Shown: positions 1 to 7,959 of the stretch, piece after piece
How positions within the stretch are numbered: position 1 is the first letter of the stretch
Layout of the letters: every line of letters begins with the position of its first letter
IMG/VR virus record: IMGVR_UViG_3300008459_007659
Coordinates: 62,001-126,000 of that record
Direction: 5' to 3' (one strand)
DNA from: a virus
Length of the DNA: 64,000 bases
Notes under the pieces: model-generated
The model's database searches: none
Told to the model about the DNA's origin: nothing
Seen by the model: only the letters and a program-made list of their open reading frames with translations
Made by a program: the position numbers and the translations under genes

Positions 1-1423
1 CGGCATATTGTCTTTGAGGTTTAGTACAACTACCATCCAAGTAAACAGACTGTTTCCCAAAATGATTATGTATCATTTGTAATGTATCCGTAAAATTTGT
101 GAATATGATAACCTTTTTACCTTGTTCAATTATGTTCTCAACAAATTCAATTGTGTGTTTGATTTTTTCGTTTGCAATAATTTTTCTAACTTTCATCAAT
201 TTACTAAACTGAATAGTCAAAGATGATGATTCGTCAGATTTGTTTTCATACCAATCATAATATTCTCCCATCATTTCTTCGTAGTCTTTAGAAACTAATC
301 TTAGATATATTGGTGAAATAATTTTATCTGGTAAATCAAGGACATCTTCTTTCAATCGTCTTAACATCTGTTTTGAAGTCCTGTCTCTTAATTCCTCAAG
401 ATTTGATGCTCCTTGTACATTCCATACTTTTCTTTTCCCTGCCATGAATTGATATCCCTGACAGTATCGGATAGCATAAGCCATCCAATTCTGTGCTACG
501 GGACTTTCGATGATACTCAAAAGATTATAGTAATTCATGGGACGAGATGTCATTGGTGTTCCTGTCAACAACCACACTCGTTTAATATCTTTAACGAATG
601 AATTAATAATTTTAGTTCGTTGAGCTTGTGGATTTGATATCATATGTGCCTCATCCAAAATAACCAAGTCAAAATTTGAATTATGTATGATTGAATTGTC
701 TTTATTTTTTGTATCGTAGAAATTTTTAAGAATGTCGTAATTAACAATCGTAAAGTCTTCTTCTGTAGAGAATTTTTTACCTTCACTAATATAAACACTA
801 CGATCAGTATAATTTTCAATCTCTCGTTGCCAATTTATTTTTAATGATGCGGGACATACAATTAAAATTCTTTTTGCACCTGTTTCTAAAGCGGCAATTA
901 TTGTGGAAGTTGTTTTACCAAGTCCCATATCATCCGCAAGAATAAATCTTTTAGAACCAACTAATTTCTCAATCGCTTCTTTTTGGTGGGTAAGTGGTGG
1001 TCTATGTTCGTATTTAGAATAATCAATATCAACTTTCTCTATTGTGTGGGTTTTAATTAATGCGGATTTAGGAACCCAAAATTCAGTTAAATCATCCTTC
1101 TCAAAAAATTTACCCCAAATATGATATGACTTTTCTTTTTCCACTAAAAGTTTCTCAACATAAACAGTTTCAGGAACTTCTAATAGATATTTTTCTTCAG
1201 CAAATTTCTTTGCGAAGTATGAATCCAAGTCAACCCATTTACGAGCAACTTTTGGTTTTACATCATGATAAGTATTTATATAATCTGATTGTGATCTAGT
1301 AGGAAAGAATTTTTTACTCTTTTCTTTTTTAGTTTTTAAAGATAAAATATAGTTATTCGCACCTGAATATACCTCAAGTACTTCTAATGCTTTTTGCTCT
1401 ATCGTTTTCGTTAGAATATCCAA
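1..1423 (-). CDS. SNF2-family DNA helicase/translocase, 3' end beyond left edge
   Basis: This is a superfamily 2 ATPase read on the minus strand and cut by the left edge. Visible motifs in order are Walker A region ADDMGLGKTT (near 912-940), a DEAH box in VILDEAHMI (near 640-660), motif III LLTGTPM (near 550-572) and the start of the second RecA lobe with VIIFTNF (near 90-130). Motifs V and VI lie outside the window. About 150 residues precede the ATPase core. In-frame stop TGA lies at 1489-1487 and no ATG follows it before the core, so I placed the start at the TTG at 1423-1421; an ATT or ATA start slightly upstream is possible. SNF2 proteins of phages act in recombination, fork restart or as annealing helicases; which of these applies here is inference. 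It is divergent from the tail genes that begin at 1484. Confidence 0.85.
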   Translation of the reverse strand, partial: MDILTKTIEQKALEVLEVYSGANNYILSLKTKKEKSKKFFPTRSQSDYINTYHDVKPKVARKWVDLDSYFAKKFAEEKYLLEVPETVYVEKLLVEKEKSYHIWGKFFEKDDLTEFWVPKSALIKTHTIEKVDIDYSKYEHRPPLTHQKEAIEKLVGSKRFILADDMGLGKTTSTIIAALETGAKRILIVCPASLKINWQREIENYTDRSVYISEGKKFSTEEDFTIVNYDILKNFYDTKNKDNSIIHNSNFDLVILDEAHMISNPQAQRTKIINSFVKDIKRVWLLTGTPMTSRPMNYYNLLSIIESPVAQNWMAYAIRYCQGYQFMAGKRKVWNVQGASNLEELRDRTSKQMLRRLKEDVLDLPDKIISPIYLRLVSKDYEEMMGEYYDWYENKSDESSSLTIQFSKLMKVRKIIANEKIKHTIEFVENIIEQGKKVIIFTNFTDTLQMIHNHFGKQSVYLDGSCTKPQRQYA

Positions 1424-1460
1424 ACTAATTAGTTTTTTATAATAATAATCAATATTTAGA

Positions 1461-1468
1461 TATTTATC
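1461..1468 (+). promoter_or_regulatory. TATTTATC promoter-like octamer before the neck gene
   Basis: TATTTATC starts 23 nt before the ATG at 1484, in the short divergent gap after the helicase. The same variant stands 22 nt before the gene at 37229 and 30 nt before 29212. Function is inferred from the recurring position. Confidence 0.4.
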
Positions 1469-1483
1469 AATAAAACTGTTTTT

Positions 1484-1996
1484 ATGTCAAATAAAGTACC
1501 TATTACAAGACTGGGTAAGTTTTTCGGAGAAAATGATTTTAACCTTGATATCTCAATGGGAGAAGAATGGTTAGTCGGGGATATGAACTTTACTTGTGTT
1601 CTTTATCGTATTGATAGATATAAAACAAAAACTGATGATGTTTATGGTGAGACTGTTGAGGACGGAATTAAATTCTTACCTCCTGTTGAGTTCAATGCGT
1701 TTGTACAAGTATCGGCACCTGAAAATAAAATGATGGGAACTACAAGAATTGATCAGATGGAACCTGGTAATATTAGAGTGTCTGTTTATCAAAAAACATT
1801 AGATGATTTGGAAATTGATATAAATTTTGGTGATTATATAGGTTACTATGAAAGTGAAACTTTGGTTAGATATTATACGGTTAATAACGATGGTCGTGTA
1901 GTTTCTGATAATAAACATACATACGGTGGGTATAAACCTTTTTATCGTACAATATCGGCATCTCCTGTTGGACCTAATGAATTTAGAGGATTATGA
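1484..1996 (+). CDS. Probable neck/connector protein (gp14-like position and pattern)
   Basis: This 170-aa protein opens the first tail operon. I do not recognise it with certainty. Its pattern is that of phage neck or head-tail connector proteins: a beta-rich chain with a charged middle loop (RYKTKTDDVYGE), a GDYIGYYESE strand pair and a C-terminal YKPFYRTISASP segment. It lies just before a putative nuclease and a gp15-like tail terminator, the place where T4-like phages keep neck genes. It ends by an ATGA overlap with the next gene, which suggests translational coupling. No catalytic motif or membrane segment is visible. An alternative is a small head completion or tail completion protein. 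The neck assignment rests on context and weak pattern memory, not on a diagnostic motif. Confidence 0.45.
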   Translation: MSNKVPITRLGKFFGENDFNLDISMGEEWLVGDMNFTCVLYRIDRYKTKTDDVYGETVEDGIKFLPPVEFNAFVQVSAPENKMMGTTRIDQMEPGNIRVSVYQKTLDDLEIDINFGDYIGYYESETLVRYYTVNNDGRVVSDNKHTYGGYKPFYRTISASPVGPNEFRGL

Positions 1997-2997
1997 GAAA
2001 AATGAAAATAATGTTGTCTGAGTCACAATATTTTAAAGTGATGAGGTTAGTGAATGAAGAAGAAGAAATTGATATCATTGATGAACCAACAAAATATACT
2101 TATTTGAGTGTGAATCCTTGGCAGAAAGGAACTACCAAAAAATATTTTTTTAATAAGGTAAGATCAGTACCTGATAAATCACCAATACCAGGAAAAATTA
2201 AATTGGTTGGTAACCGTGGGGAGTTTATTTTCAATAAAAGTGATTTAAGATTTAATGTTGAAAAAGAAACCATAAGTGTTGATCAATGGTTATTAGATAA
2301 AGATTTTAATTTGGGGGAAGGCGCTAATGAACCTCAAAATATGGGAATTACTCCGAATAATATTAGAAAGGCATTGAGTTTGGCGTTTCCTAATAATTGG
2401 ATGTCTGAGGATGATATATATAGTGCGGGTTTAAGAGGTGTTTACACTATTGGTGATAAAATTAATGATCAAACAGAAGATTGGTCTATTATGAATTATT
2501 TTGATACCAAGCCCGAAATTCATGATTTGATATTTTTAAGATATAAAGAACAAGACAGTAATGAAGATATTATTGATTGGATGATAAATTTATTTAAAAA
2601 TGATGATGCATTCACACAACTTTTAGTTGATAGACAATGGCAGTCAATTGAAAATGGGTTAAAATTAGAGAGGGATTCCGTTAAATACCTTTTAACCAAA
2701 CTTAAAAGTGCTTCTATTACTTTTTATCCTCACGGTTCTAAAATGGATAGATGGTACGGTATTGATGTAACAATTAACGGGATTAATTGTCAAGTTAAAC
2801 CATTAACATCATATTTTGAAAAAGATGGAGTTTATACCGTTTATACTTACGGTATGAGAGATTATTCATCTAAAAAAATGGTAAATAAAATAATTTTTGC
2901 AAATAATAAAGAAATACTAATATTTGATAATAAAAATTATTCTGTTAACTCAAGATCAAAAGCAACTTTTAATGAACAACCAAAAATAGTAAAATAA
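1993..2997 (+). CDS. Putative virion-associated PD-(D/E)XK-type nuclease with targeting-like N-terminus
   Basis: The protein has 334 aa. The C-terminal third contains a helix with Glu226 followed by strand GIDVTINGINCQVKP, with Asp258, Gln267 and Lys269 spaced as in D-x(n)-QxK nucleases of the PD-(D/E)XK superfamily (QxK occurs in Mrr-like members). The N-terminus, KIMLSESQYFKVMRLVNE then an acidic stretch, resembles the short amphipathic capsid-targeting peptides of T4 internal proteins, which the prohead protease removes after a Glu. The gene overlaps the preceding one by ATGA and is 1 nt from the gp15-like gene, so it belongs to the late structural operon and not to a replication block. 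The nuclease call is inferred from motif spacing only. The middle 150 residues are unrecognised. It could instead be a structural protein with a nuclease-like fold. Confidence 0.45.
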   Translation: MRKMKIMLSESQYFKVMRLVNEEEEIDIIDEPTKYTYLSVNPWQKGTTKKYFFNKVRSVPDKSPIPGKIKLVGNRGEFIFNKSDLRFNVEKETISVDQWLLDKDFNLGEGANEPQNMGITPNNIRKALSLAFPNNWMSEDDIYSAGLRGVYTIGDKINDQTEDWSIMNYFDTKPEIHDLIFLRYKEQDSNEDIIDWMINLFKNDDAFTQLLVDRQWQSIENGLKLERDSVKYLLTKLKSASITFYPHGSKMDRWYGIDVTINGINCQVKPLTSYFEKDGVYTVYTYGMRDYSSKKMVNKIIFANNKEILIFDNKNYSVNSRSKATFNEQPKIVK

Positions 2998-2998
2998 A

Positions 2999-4036
2999 AT
3001 GCCGATACCTAAAAAAATAAAAAAAACATTACCACTTACTCAATCTAAAACTTTATATCCAAGAAGAGAGGAACTTAAAGAAATGATTGAAAGGGATGGT
3101 ACTTACCTACCAAAGTCGTTACTCCATGCGGATTTGGATAGAGGTTTTTTAGATTTTGTACGAGATGAATTAAAATGTGTCGTTGAGGGTAAAACGGTAC
3201 CAATGGTTGATATACTAATCTCAACTCAAAATTGGAGTCAGTTTGTTGAAACATGGGATTTCCAAAACATTGATAAAAATGCGGAACCCCCATTTATTAC
3301 AGTAATTAGAACACCTGAAGTTAAATACGGATCAAATCCTGCATTAAGATGGAACATTCCAAATAGAAGACAATATTATTATGCTCAAGTACCAACATGG
3401 GATGGACAACGACACGGAATGGACATTTATAAAATTCCACAACCAGTACCTGTTGATATAAAATATACGGTTGCGATCATTTGTAACAGAATGAGAGAAC
3501 TAAATAAGTTTAATCAGATTATACTTGAGAAGTTTTCATCAAGACAAGCGTATCAAAATATTAAAGGACATTATATTCCAATTGTTAATGATGATATTAC
3601 TGATGAATCAGTTTTAGATCTTGAGAAAAGAAAAGTTTATATTCAGAAGTATTCATTCACTATGTTAGGATTTCTTATTGATGAAGAGGAATTTGAAGTA
3701 CAACCTGCGGTTACAAGGATATTCCAAATGTTTGAAGTGGACACTCAAACAAGAAAACGAAAACCAAGAAGAGAAGAACCGGCACCACCTTCATTATATA
3801 CAACAACATATCCTGACGGAGTCACTGAAACGATACAAACTTTTGAGTACACTGCAAACCTATATTTAACCGATACTTATAATGTTGATAATTTTAGTGT
3901 GTATATAAATGGTGATTATTATGGTGATACTTTGGAGGAATTTCAAATAAATACTAATGACATTTTAACCTTATTAGTGAATAAAATTAATCCATTGGAA
4001 GAGAGTAGAATATCATATACTCAAACATTATTATAA
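2999..4036 (+). CDS. Tail sheath stabiliser/tail terminator, gp15-like
   Basis: The protein has 345 aa. Residues about 90-240 follow the T4 gp15-like pattern: a segment on input proteins (PFITVIRTPEV), then NIPNRRQYYYAQVPTWDG, a VPVDIKYTVAIICNRM strand-helix and a helix ending LEKFSSRQAY, then a strand block near YSFTMLGFLIDEEEFEV. In the T4 family this protein caps the completed tail tube and sheath and joins them to the neck. It is longer than T4 gp15 because of about 90 extra C-terminal residues after a basic linker (RKRKPRREEPAPP) that look like a small beta domain. It lies two genes before the sheath, as expected. The stop codon directly abuts the stop of the convergent small gene at 4037-4198. 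Confidence 0.6.
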   Translation: MPIPKKIKKTLPLTQSKTLYPRREELKEMIERDGTYLPKSLLHADLDRGFLDFVRDELKCVVEGKTVPMVDILISTQNWSQFVETWDFQNIDKNAEPPFITVIRTPEVKYGSNPALRWNIPNRRQYYYAQVPTWDGQRHGMDIYKIPQPVPVDIKYTVAIICNRMRELNKFNQIILEKFSSRQAYQNIKGHYIPIVNDDITDESVLDLEKRKVYIQKYSFTMLGFLIDEEEFEVQPAVTRIFQMFEVDTQTRKRKPRREEPAPPSLYTTTYPDGVTETIQTFEYTANLYLTDTYNVDNFSVYINGDYYGDTLEEFQINTNDILTLLVNKINPLEESRISYTQTLL

Positions 4037-4198
4037 CTACTCCCCGTATATATCCTTTTTTTCTTTACACTTTTCTGTAATTAGATTTTCTAAAAATCTA
4101 TACATTTTAATTCCGCGCTTATCACAATACTTTTTTAGTATATCGTGAACCTCAACAGAAATCTTAAGATTCTTTATTTTTTTAGGTGTTTCTTTCAT
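4037..4198 (-). CDS. Small ribbon-helix-helix-like DNA-binding protein
   Basis: This is a 53-aa protein on the minus strand inside a long plus-strand late block. The chain NLKISVEVHDILKKYCDKRG followed by a helix MYRFLENLITEKCKEKK fits a ribbon-helix-helix repressor of the Arc/MetJ/CopG type: a short strand (LKISVEV), then two helices. I chose the ATG at 4198; an upstream in-frame TTG would add 11 residues. A TATTTATA octamer on the minus strand lies 43 nt before this ATG, the same spacing as for the sheath and tube genes, which supports independent transcription. It ends with TAG, directly abutting the stop of the plus-strand gene, so no transcription terminator separates the two convergent genes. 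A regulator of tail gene expression is a reasonable guess but is not shown. Confidence 0.6.
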   Translation of the reverse strand: MKETPKKIKNLKISVEVHDILKKYCDKRGIKMYRFLENLITEKCKEKKDIYGE

Positions 4199-4233
4199 AG
4201 GTAGAATAAAGGCAGAATAAAATCTCACCAAAG

Positions 4234-4241
4234 TATAAATA
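4234..4241 (-). promoter_or_regulatory. TATTTATA octamer before the minus-strand small gene
   Basis: The minus strand reads TATTTATA here, 43 nt before the ATG at 4198. The match in sequence, orientation and distance to plus-strand copies is the best internal argument that the octamer is directional. Confidence 0.45.
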
Positions 4242-4277
4242 CTTTATCAGAAGTAAAGTTTTTGCCTAATTCACCAA

Positions 4278-4285
4278 TATTTATA
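4278..4285 (+). promoter_or_regulatory. TATTTATA octamer before the tail sheath gene
   Basis: It starts 43 nt before the sheath ATG. The leader between is almost pure A (ending in runs of A and one C) and has no Shine-Dalgarno sequence, the leader type associated with strong translation in Bacteroidetes. Confidence 0.5.
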
Positions 4286-4320
4286 TATAAAAAATAAATC
4301 TATAAACAAAAAAAAACAAA

Positions 4321-7300
4321 ATGGCAACTAACAGTAAAGTATTTGTATCACCAGGTGTCTATACTTCAGAAGTTGATTTGAGTTTCGTTGCTCAAAGTGT
4401 GGGTGTTACCACATTGGGTATTGCGGGAGAGACTTTAAAAGGACCTGCATTCGAACCGATATTCATTAGAAACTTCGATGAATTCACGACATACTTCGGT
4501 GGTACTTCTCCTGAAAAATTTGTAAATACTCAAATTCCTAAATATGAAGCAGCATACATCGCAAAGGCGTATTTACAACAATCAAATCAATTATTTGTAA
4601 CAAGAATCCTTGGATTATCGGGTTATGATGCGGGACCATCTTGGTCAGTAGTTACAGTTGCAAATGTTGATCCAACGACTGTTGGGTTTGATTGTGCAAG
4701 TGGTGTAACCGTTGATTGTGTTTTTGAATGTACTTCAGCTAATACTATTGATTTTACGGTACCTTTTAGTGGATGTAACAGTACTGACGGGACAGTTAAC
4801 TTTTTAAGTGATTTTCCTACAGTAATACAAAGTATGTTAACAGAATCATACCAACAATTTGACGGAGGAACCTCATCAATAGATGCTGATATTACAAGTA
4901 CAATTTTTAGTATTATCTCTTTAGATGATCCAACTACAGGACAGACAGTAATTGATTATTTTGGTTCTATTGATCCTGATGATTATTCAGGATTTACTAA
5001 TCCTACTTTTTCTGCGGGAACTCAAAACAATAGATTTGATGTACCTTCAGTTGATTTAGCTCAAACTGATTTAACATCACCATTAAATGATTCTTGGTAT
5101 TACGCTTTATTTGATAATACAGGTAATGGTAATTACACAGGATTCTCATTTTACTCATATGTAACAGGAGTTACTGCAACTACAACAACAAGTAATTGTG
5201 CATCATTCTACGACTATTCAATTAGTGGAACATCCGCAAGTATAAACTATAATACTAATGTTATTAGTGTTTGTTTACCATCAGGGTTTACAGGTAATTT
5301 ATCGGCATTAACTCCGACATTCAGTGCGTGTACAACAGGGGTTAGTGTTAATAGTGTTACACAGGTAAGTAATTCCACAGTGGTAAACTTCTCAGCAGGT
5401 ACTGTGGAATATGTGTTAACATCGGGAGATGGATCAGTTACAACAACTTGGACTGTAAATGTTTATGAATACGATCCTTGTTTAACTTGTCCTGGTTCTA
5501 ACGGTGGATCACAAAATGTTGGTGAATTTACAACTTGTTATTCAGGTAATGTCGTTGGTAAAATTTATCTTTACACAGGTAATTCATTCACTGATTACGA
5601 TGATTTAGTCGTAACAACATTAAGATCAAGAGGTGTATCTAATTATACTGATGGAAATAACCCAACTTGGGAAGTGACAGGAATTACTGACGTAACTCTT
5701 GATATGACAGGACCTTATTCAGGGGTTTCTAAAAATCCTTATTTACCATTTGTGGTTAATGTTACCAACTACCAAGGAGATTCATTCTCGTTTGAAACAT
5801 CAATGAGTATATCAGACGCTAAATATGTAACTAAAGTATTTGGTACTAGTAATTTTGGTAAACCTAGAACAACAGTTCCATTAATGGTTGAGGAAAGATT
5901 CCAATCATTATTAAATTACGCATATAGAAAAGGTTATATTAGAGGATTAAATTCTGAGTTAATTTCACTTGATTCCGCTCAAAGTCAAAGTTCTACATCT
6001 ATTGGGTGGTACTTAGATAGATATCAATCACCAAGTTCCCCTTGGGTTGTATCCGAAGTAAGAGGTAGTAAAGTTTATAACTTATTCAAATTCTATACAA
6101 TTGCTGACGGTAATGATGCAAACACAAGTGTAAAACTTTCAATTACAGATATTTCATTCGCTAATCAAACATTTACAGTGTTAGTTAGAGATTATTTTGA
6201 TACAGATTCTGCACCTACAGTTCTTGAGAAATTCACTAACTGTTCAATGGATCCAAGTCAAAATAGTTTTATTGCTAAAAAAATTGGTACATTAGATGGT
6301 GAATACGAATTGAACTCTAAATATGTTATGGTTGAAATGAATGAGGATGCTCCTATTGATTCACTACCTTGTGGATTTGAAGGGTTTAACTTCAGAGAGT
6401 ACTCAGGTGCTAGATCTCCATTCCCAATCTTTAAAACAAAATACGATTTCCCTGGTGAAGTAATTTATAACCCACCATTTGGTTTACCAACAGGAGGAGA
6501 TAACGCAACTACAACAGGTGGTGATAATGTTAGAAGAACATATTTGGGTATGTCTAATTTCTGGGGTTACGATCCTGACTTCTTTGAGTATGTTGGTAAA
6601 AGAAATCCAATTTCTACTTGCGACATTGAGGGAGGACAGTGGTCTTACAGAACAAGAGGATTCCACATGGATAAAAACGCAAGTGGTATTACTATCGGAA
6701 GTGCGTTCTCAACAAGTGGAACACCAAGATTCTATGTAGGTGATGCACCGTTTGCTTCAGAACCTATAAATGAAACAAGTCCTTACTACAGATTGTTCTC
6801 AAGAAAATTCACTTTGTTTGTACAAGGAGGGTTTGATGGATGGGACATATATAGAGAAAGAAGAACAAATAGTGATAGATATGTTTTAGGTAGAATCGGA
6901 TTCTTAAATGGTTCTTGTCCTACAGATAGATATCCTGATGCTAAAGGATGGGGAGCGTTTAAACAAATTTCTATCGGTGACGGTACAAGAACTTGGGCAA
7001 ATACTGACTACTACGCATATTTGTTGGGTATTAGAACATTCTCTAACCCTGAAGCGGTAAACATTAATGTATTCGTAACTCCTGGTATTGATTATGTAAA
7101 TAATTCAGACTTGGTTGGTGATGCGGTTGAGATGATTGAGTTTGAGAGAGCTGATTCATTGTATATTACAACAACACCTGACTACGATTTATTATTACCG
7201 ACAACGACAGGAACTGATGGTTTAATCTATCCTACTGAAGCGGTTGATAATTTGGAGACTGCGGGAATTGACTCTAACTATACTTGTACTTACTATCCTT

Positions 7301-7893
7301 GGGTATTAACTCGTGATACTGTTAATAACACACAAATCTATATCCCAGCAACAGCTGAGGTAACTAGAAACTTGGCGTTGACAGATAATATCGCATTCCC
7401 TTGGTTCGCCGCGGCGGGTTACACTCGTGGTATTGTTAACTCAATCAAAGCTCGTAAGAAGTTGACTCAAGAAGATAGAGACACATTATATGTAGGTAGA
7501 ATCAACCCAATCGCAACCTTCTCTGATGTTGGTACAGTAATTTGGGGTAACAAAACTCTACAAGTTAGAGAGTCAGCACTTGACAGAATCAATGTTAGAC
7601 GATTGTTACTACAAGCTCGTAAATTGATTTCAGCGGTTTCTGTGAGATTGTTGTTCGATCAAAACGATGAACAAGTTAGACAAGACTTCTTAAATGCGGT
7701 TAACCCTATCTTGGATTCAATCAGAAGAGACAGAGGTTTATATGATTTCCGTGTGACAGTTTCAAGTGATACTGCAGACTTAGATAGAAATCAGTTAACA
7801 GGTAAGATTTATGTGAAACCTACTCGTTCACTTGAATTTATTGATATCACATTCTACATTACCCCAACAGGAGCGTCGTTTGAGAATATCTAA
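4321..7893 (+). CDS. gp18: Tail sheath protein, very long, gp18-like
   Basis: The protein has 1190 aa; T4 gp18 has 659. The N-terminus is diagnostic (VFVSPGVYTSEVD, then GPAFEPIFIRNFDEF, then AYLQQSNQLFVTRILG), and so is the C-terminal polymerisation domain from about residue 1030 (YTRGIVNSIKARKKLTQ, then INPIATF, then the last strand exchange region FIDITFYITP). Between roughly residues 103 and 490 a Thr/Ser- and Cys-containing beta-rich segment is inserted. It includes two Ig-like stretches and probably projects from the sheath surface. The sheath contracts on infection and drives the tube through the envelope. The gene stands alone between its own promoter-like octamer and a hairpin terminator, which fits very high expression. 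Confidence 0.95.
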   Translation: MATNSKVFVSPGVYTSEVDLSFVAQSVGVTTLGIAGETLKGPAFEPIFIRNFDEFTTYFGGTSPEKFVNTQIPKYEAAYIAKAYLQQSNQLFVTRILGLSGYDAGPSWSVVTVANVDPTTVGFDCASGVTVDCVFECTSANTIDFTVPFSGCNSTDGTVNFLSDFPTVIQSMLTESYQQFDGGTSSIDADITSTIFSIISLDDPTTGQTVIDYFGSIDPDDYSGFTNPTFSAGTQNNRFDVPSVDLAQTDLTSPLNDSWYYALFDNTGNGNYTGFSFYSYVTGVTATTTTSNCASFYDYSISGTSASINYNTNVISVCLPSGFTGNLSALTPTFSACTTGVSVNSVTQVSNSTVVNFSAGTVEYVLTSGDGSVTTTWTVNVYEYDPCLTCPGSNGGSQNVGEFTTCYSGNVVGKIYLYTGNSFTDYDDLVVTTLRSRGVSNYTDGNNPTWEVTGITDVTLDMTGPYSGVSKNPYLPFVVNVTNYQGDSFSFETSMSISDAKYVTKVFGTSNFGKPRTTVPLMVEERFQSLLNYAYRKGYIRGLNSELISLDSAQSQSSTSIGWYLDRYQSPSSPWVVSEVRGSKVYNLFKFYTIADGNDANTSVKLSITDISFANQTFTVLVRDYFDTDSAPTVLEKFTNCSMDPSQNSFIAKKIGTLDGEYELNSKYVMVEMNEDAPIDSLPCGFEGFNFREYSGARSPFPIFKTKYDFPGEVIYNPPFGLPTGGDNATTTGGDNVRRTYLGMSNFWGYDPDFFEYVGKRNPISTCDIEGGQWSYRTRGFHMDKNASGITIGSAFSTSGTPRFYVGDAPFASEPINETSPYYRLFSRKFTLFVQGGFDGWDIYRERRTNSDRYVLGRIGFLNGSCPTDRYPDAKGWGAFKQISIGDGTRTWANTDYYAYLLGIRTFSNPEAVNINVFVTPGIDYVNNSDLVGDAVEMIEFERADSLYITTTPDYDLLLPTTTGTDGLIYPTEAVDNLETAGIDSNYTCTYYPWVLTRDTVNNTQIYIPATAEVTRNLALTDNIAFPWFAAAGYTRGIVNSIKARKKLTQEDRDTLYVGRINPIATFSDVGTVIWGNKTLQVRESALDRINVRRLLLQARKLISAVSVRLLFDQNDEQVRQDFLNAVNPILDSIRRDRGLYDFRVTVSSDTADLDRNQLTGKIYVKPTRSLEFIDITFYITPTGASFENI

Positions 7894-7910
7894 TAAAAGA
7901 ATAATAAAAG

Positions 7911-7938
7911 AAAAGGGAGATAAATTCTCCCTTTTTTT
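7911..7938 (+). terminator. Rho-independent terminator after the sheath gene
   Basis: A ten-base stem AAAAGGGAGA / TCTCCCTTTT encloses a TAAAT loop and runs into seven T. It lies 18 nt after the sheath stop codon. Confidence 0.8.
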
Positions 7939-7959
7939 ATTTATTGAATATTTATTAAT

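Noticed and set aside
413-601. Plus-strand 62-aa open frame within the helicase region
   Set aside because: The minus strand here encodes conserved helicase motifs, and the plus frame has no recognisable protein character.
1473-1490. TTGACA at 1490-1485 (minus strand) with ATAAAT 17 nt on, as a promoter for the helicase
   Set aside because: The spacing fits a sigma-70 promoter, but the -35 lies within the first codons of the divergent gene and single matches are expected by chance in this AT-rich gap. Not strong enough to list.
7949-7956. TATTTATT as promoter of the HAD gene
   Set aside because: It is only 11 nt before the ATG and differs from the octamer at the last base. A -10 element there would start transcripts at or inside the gene.
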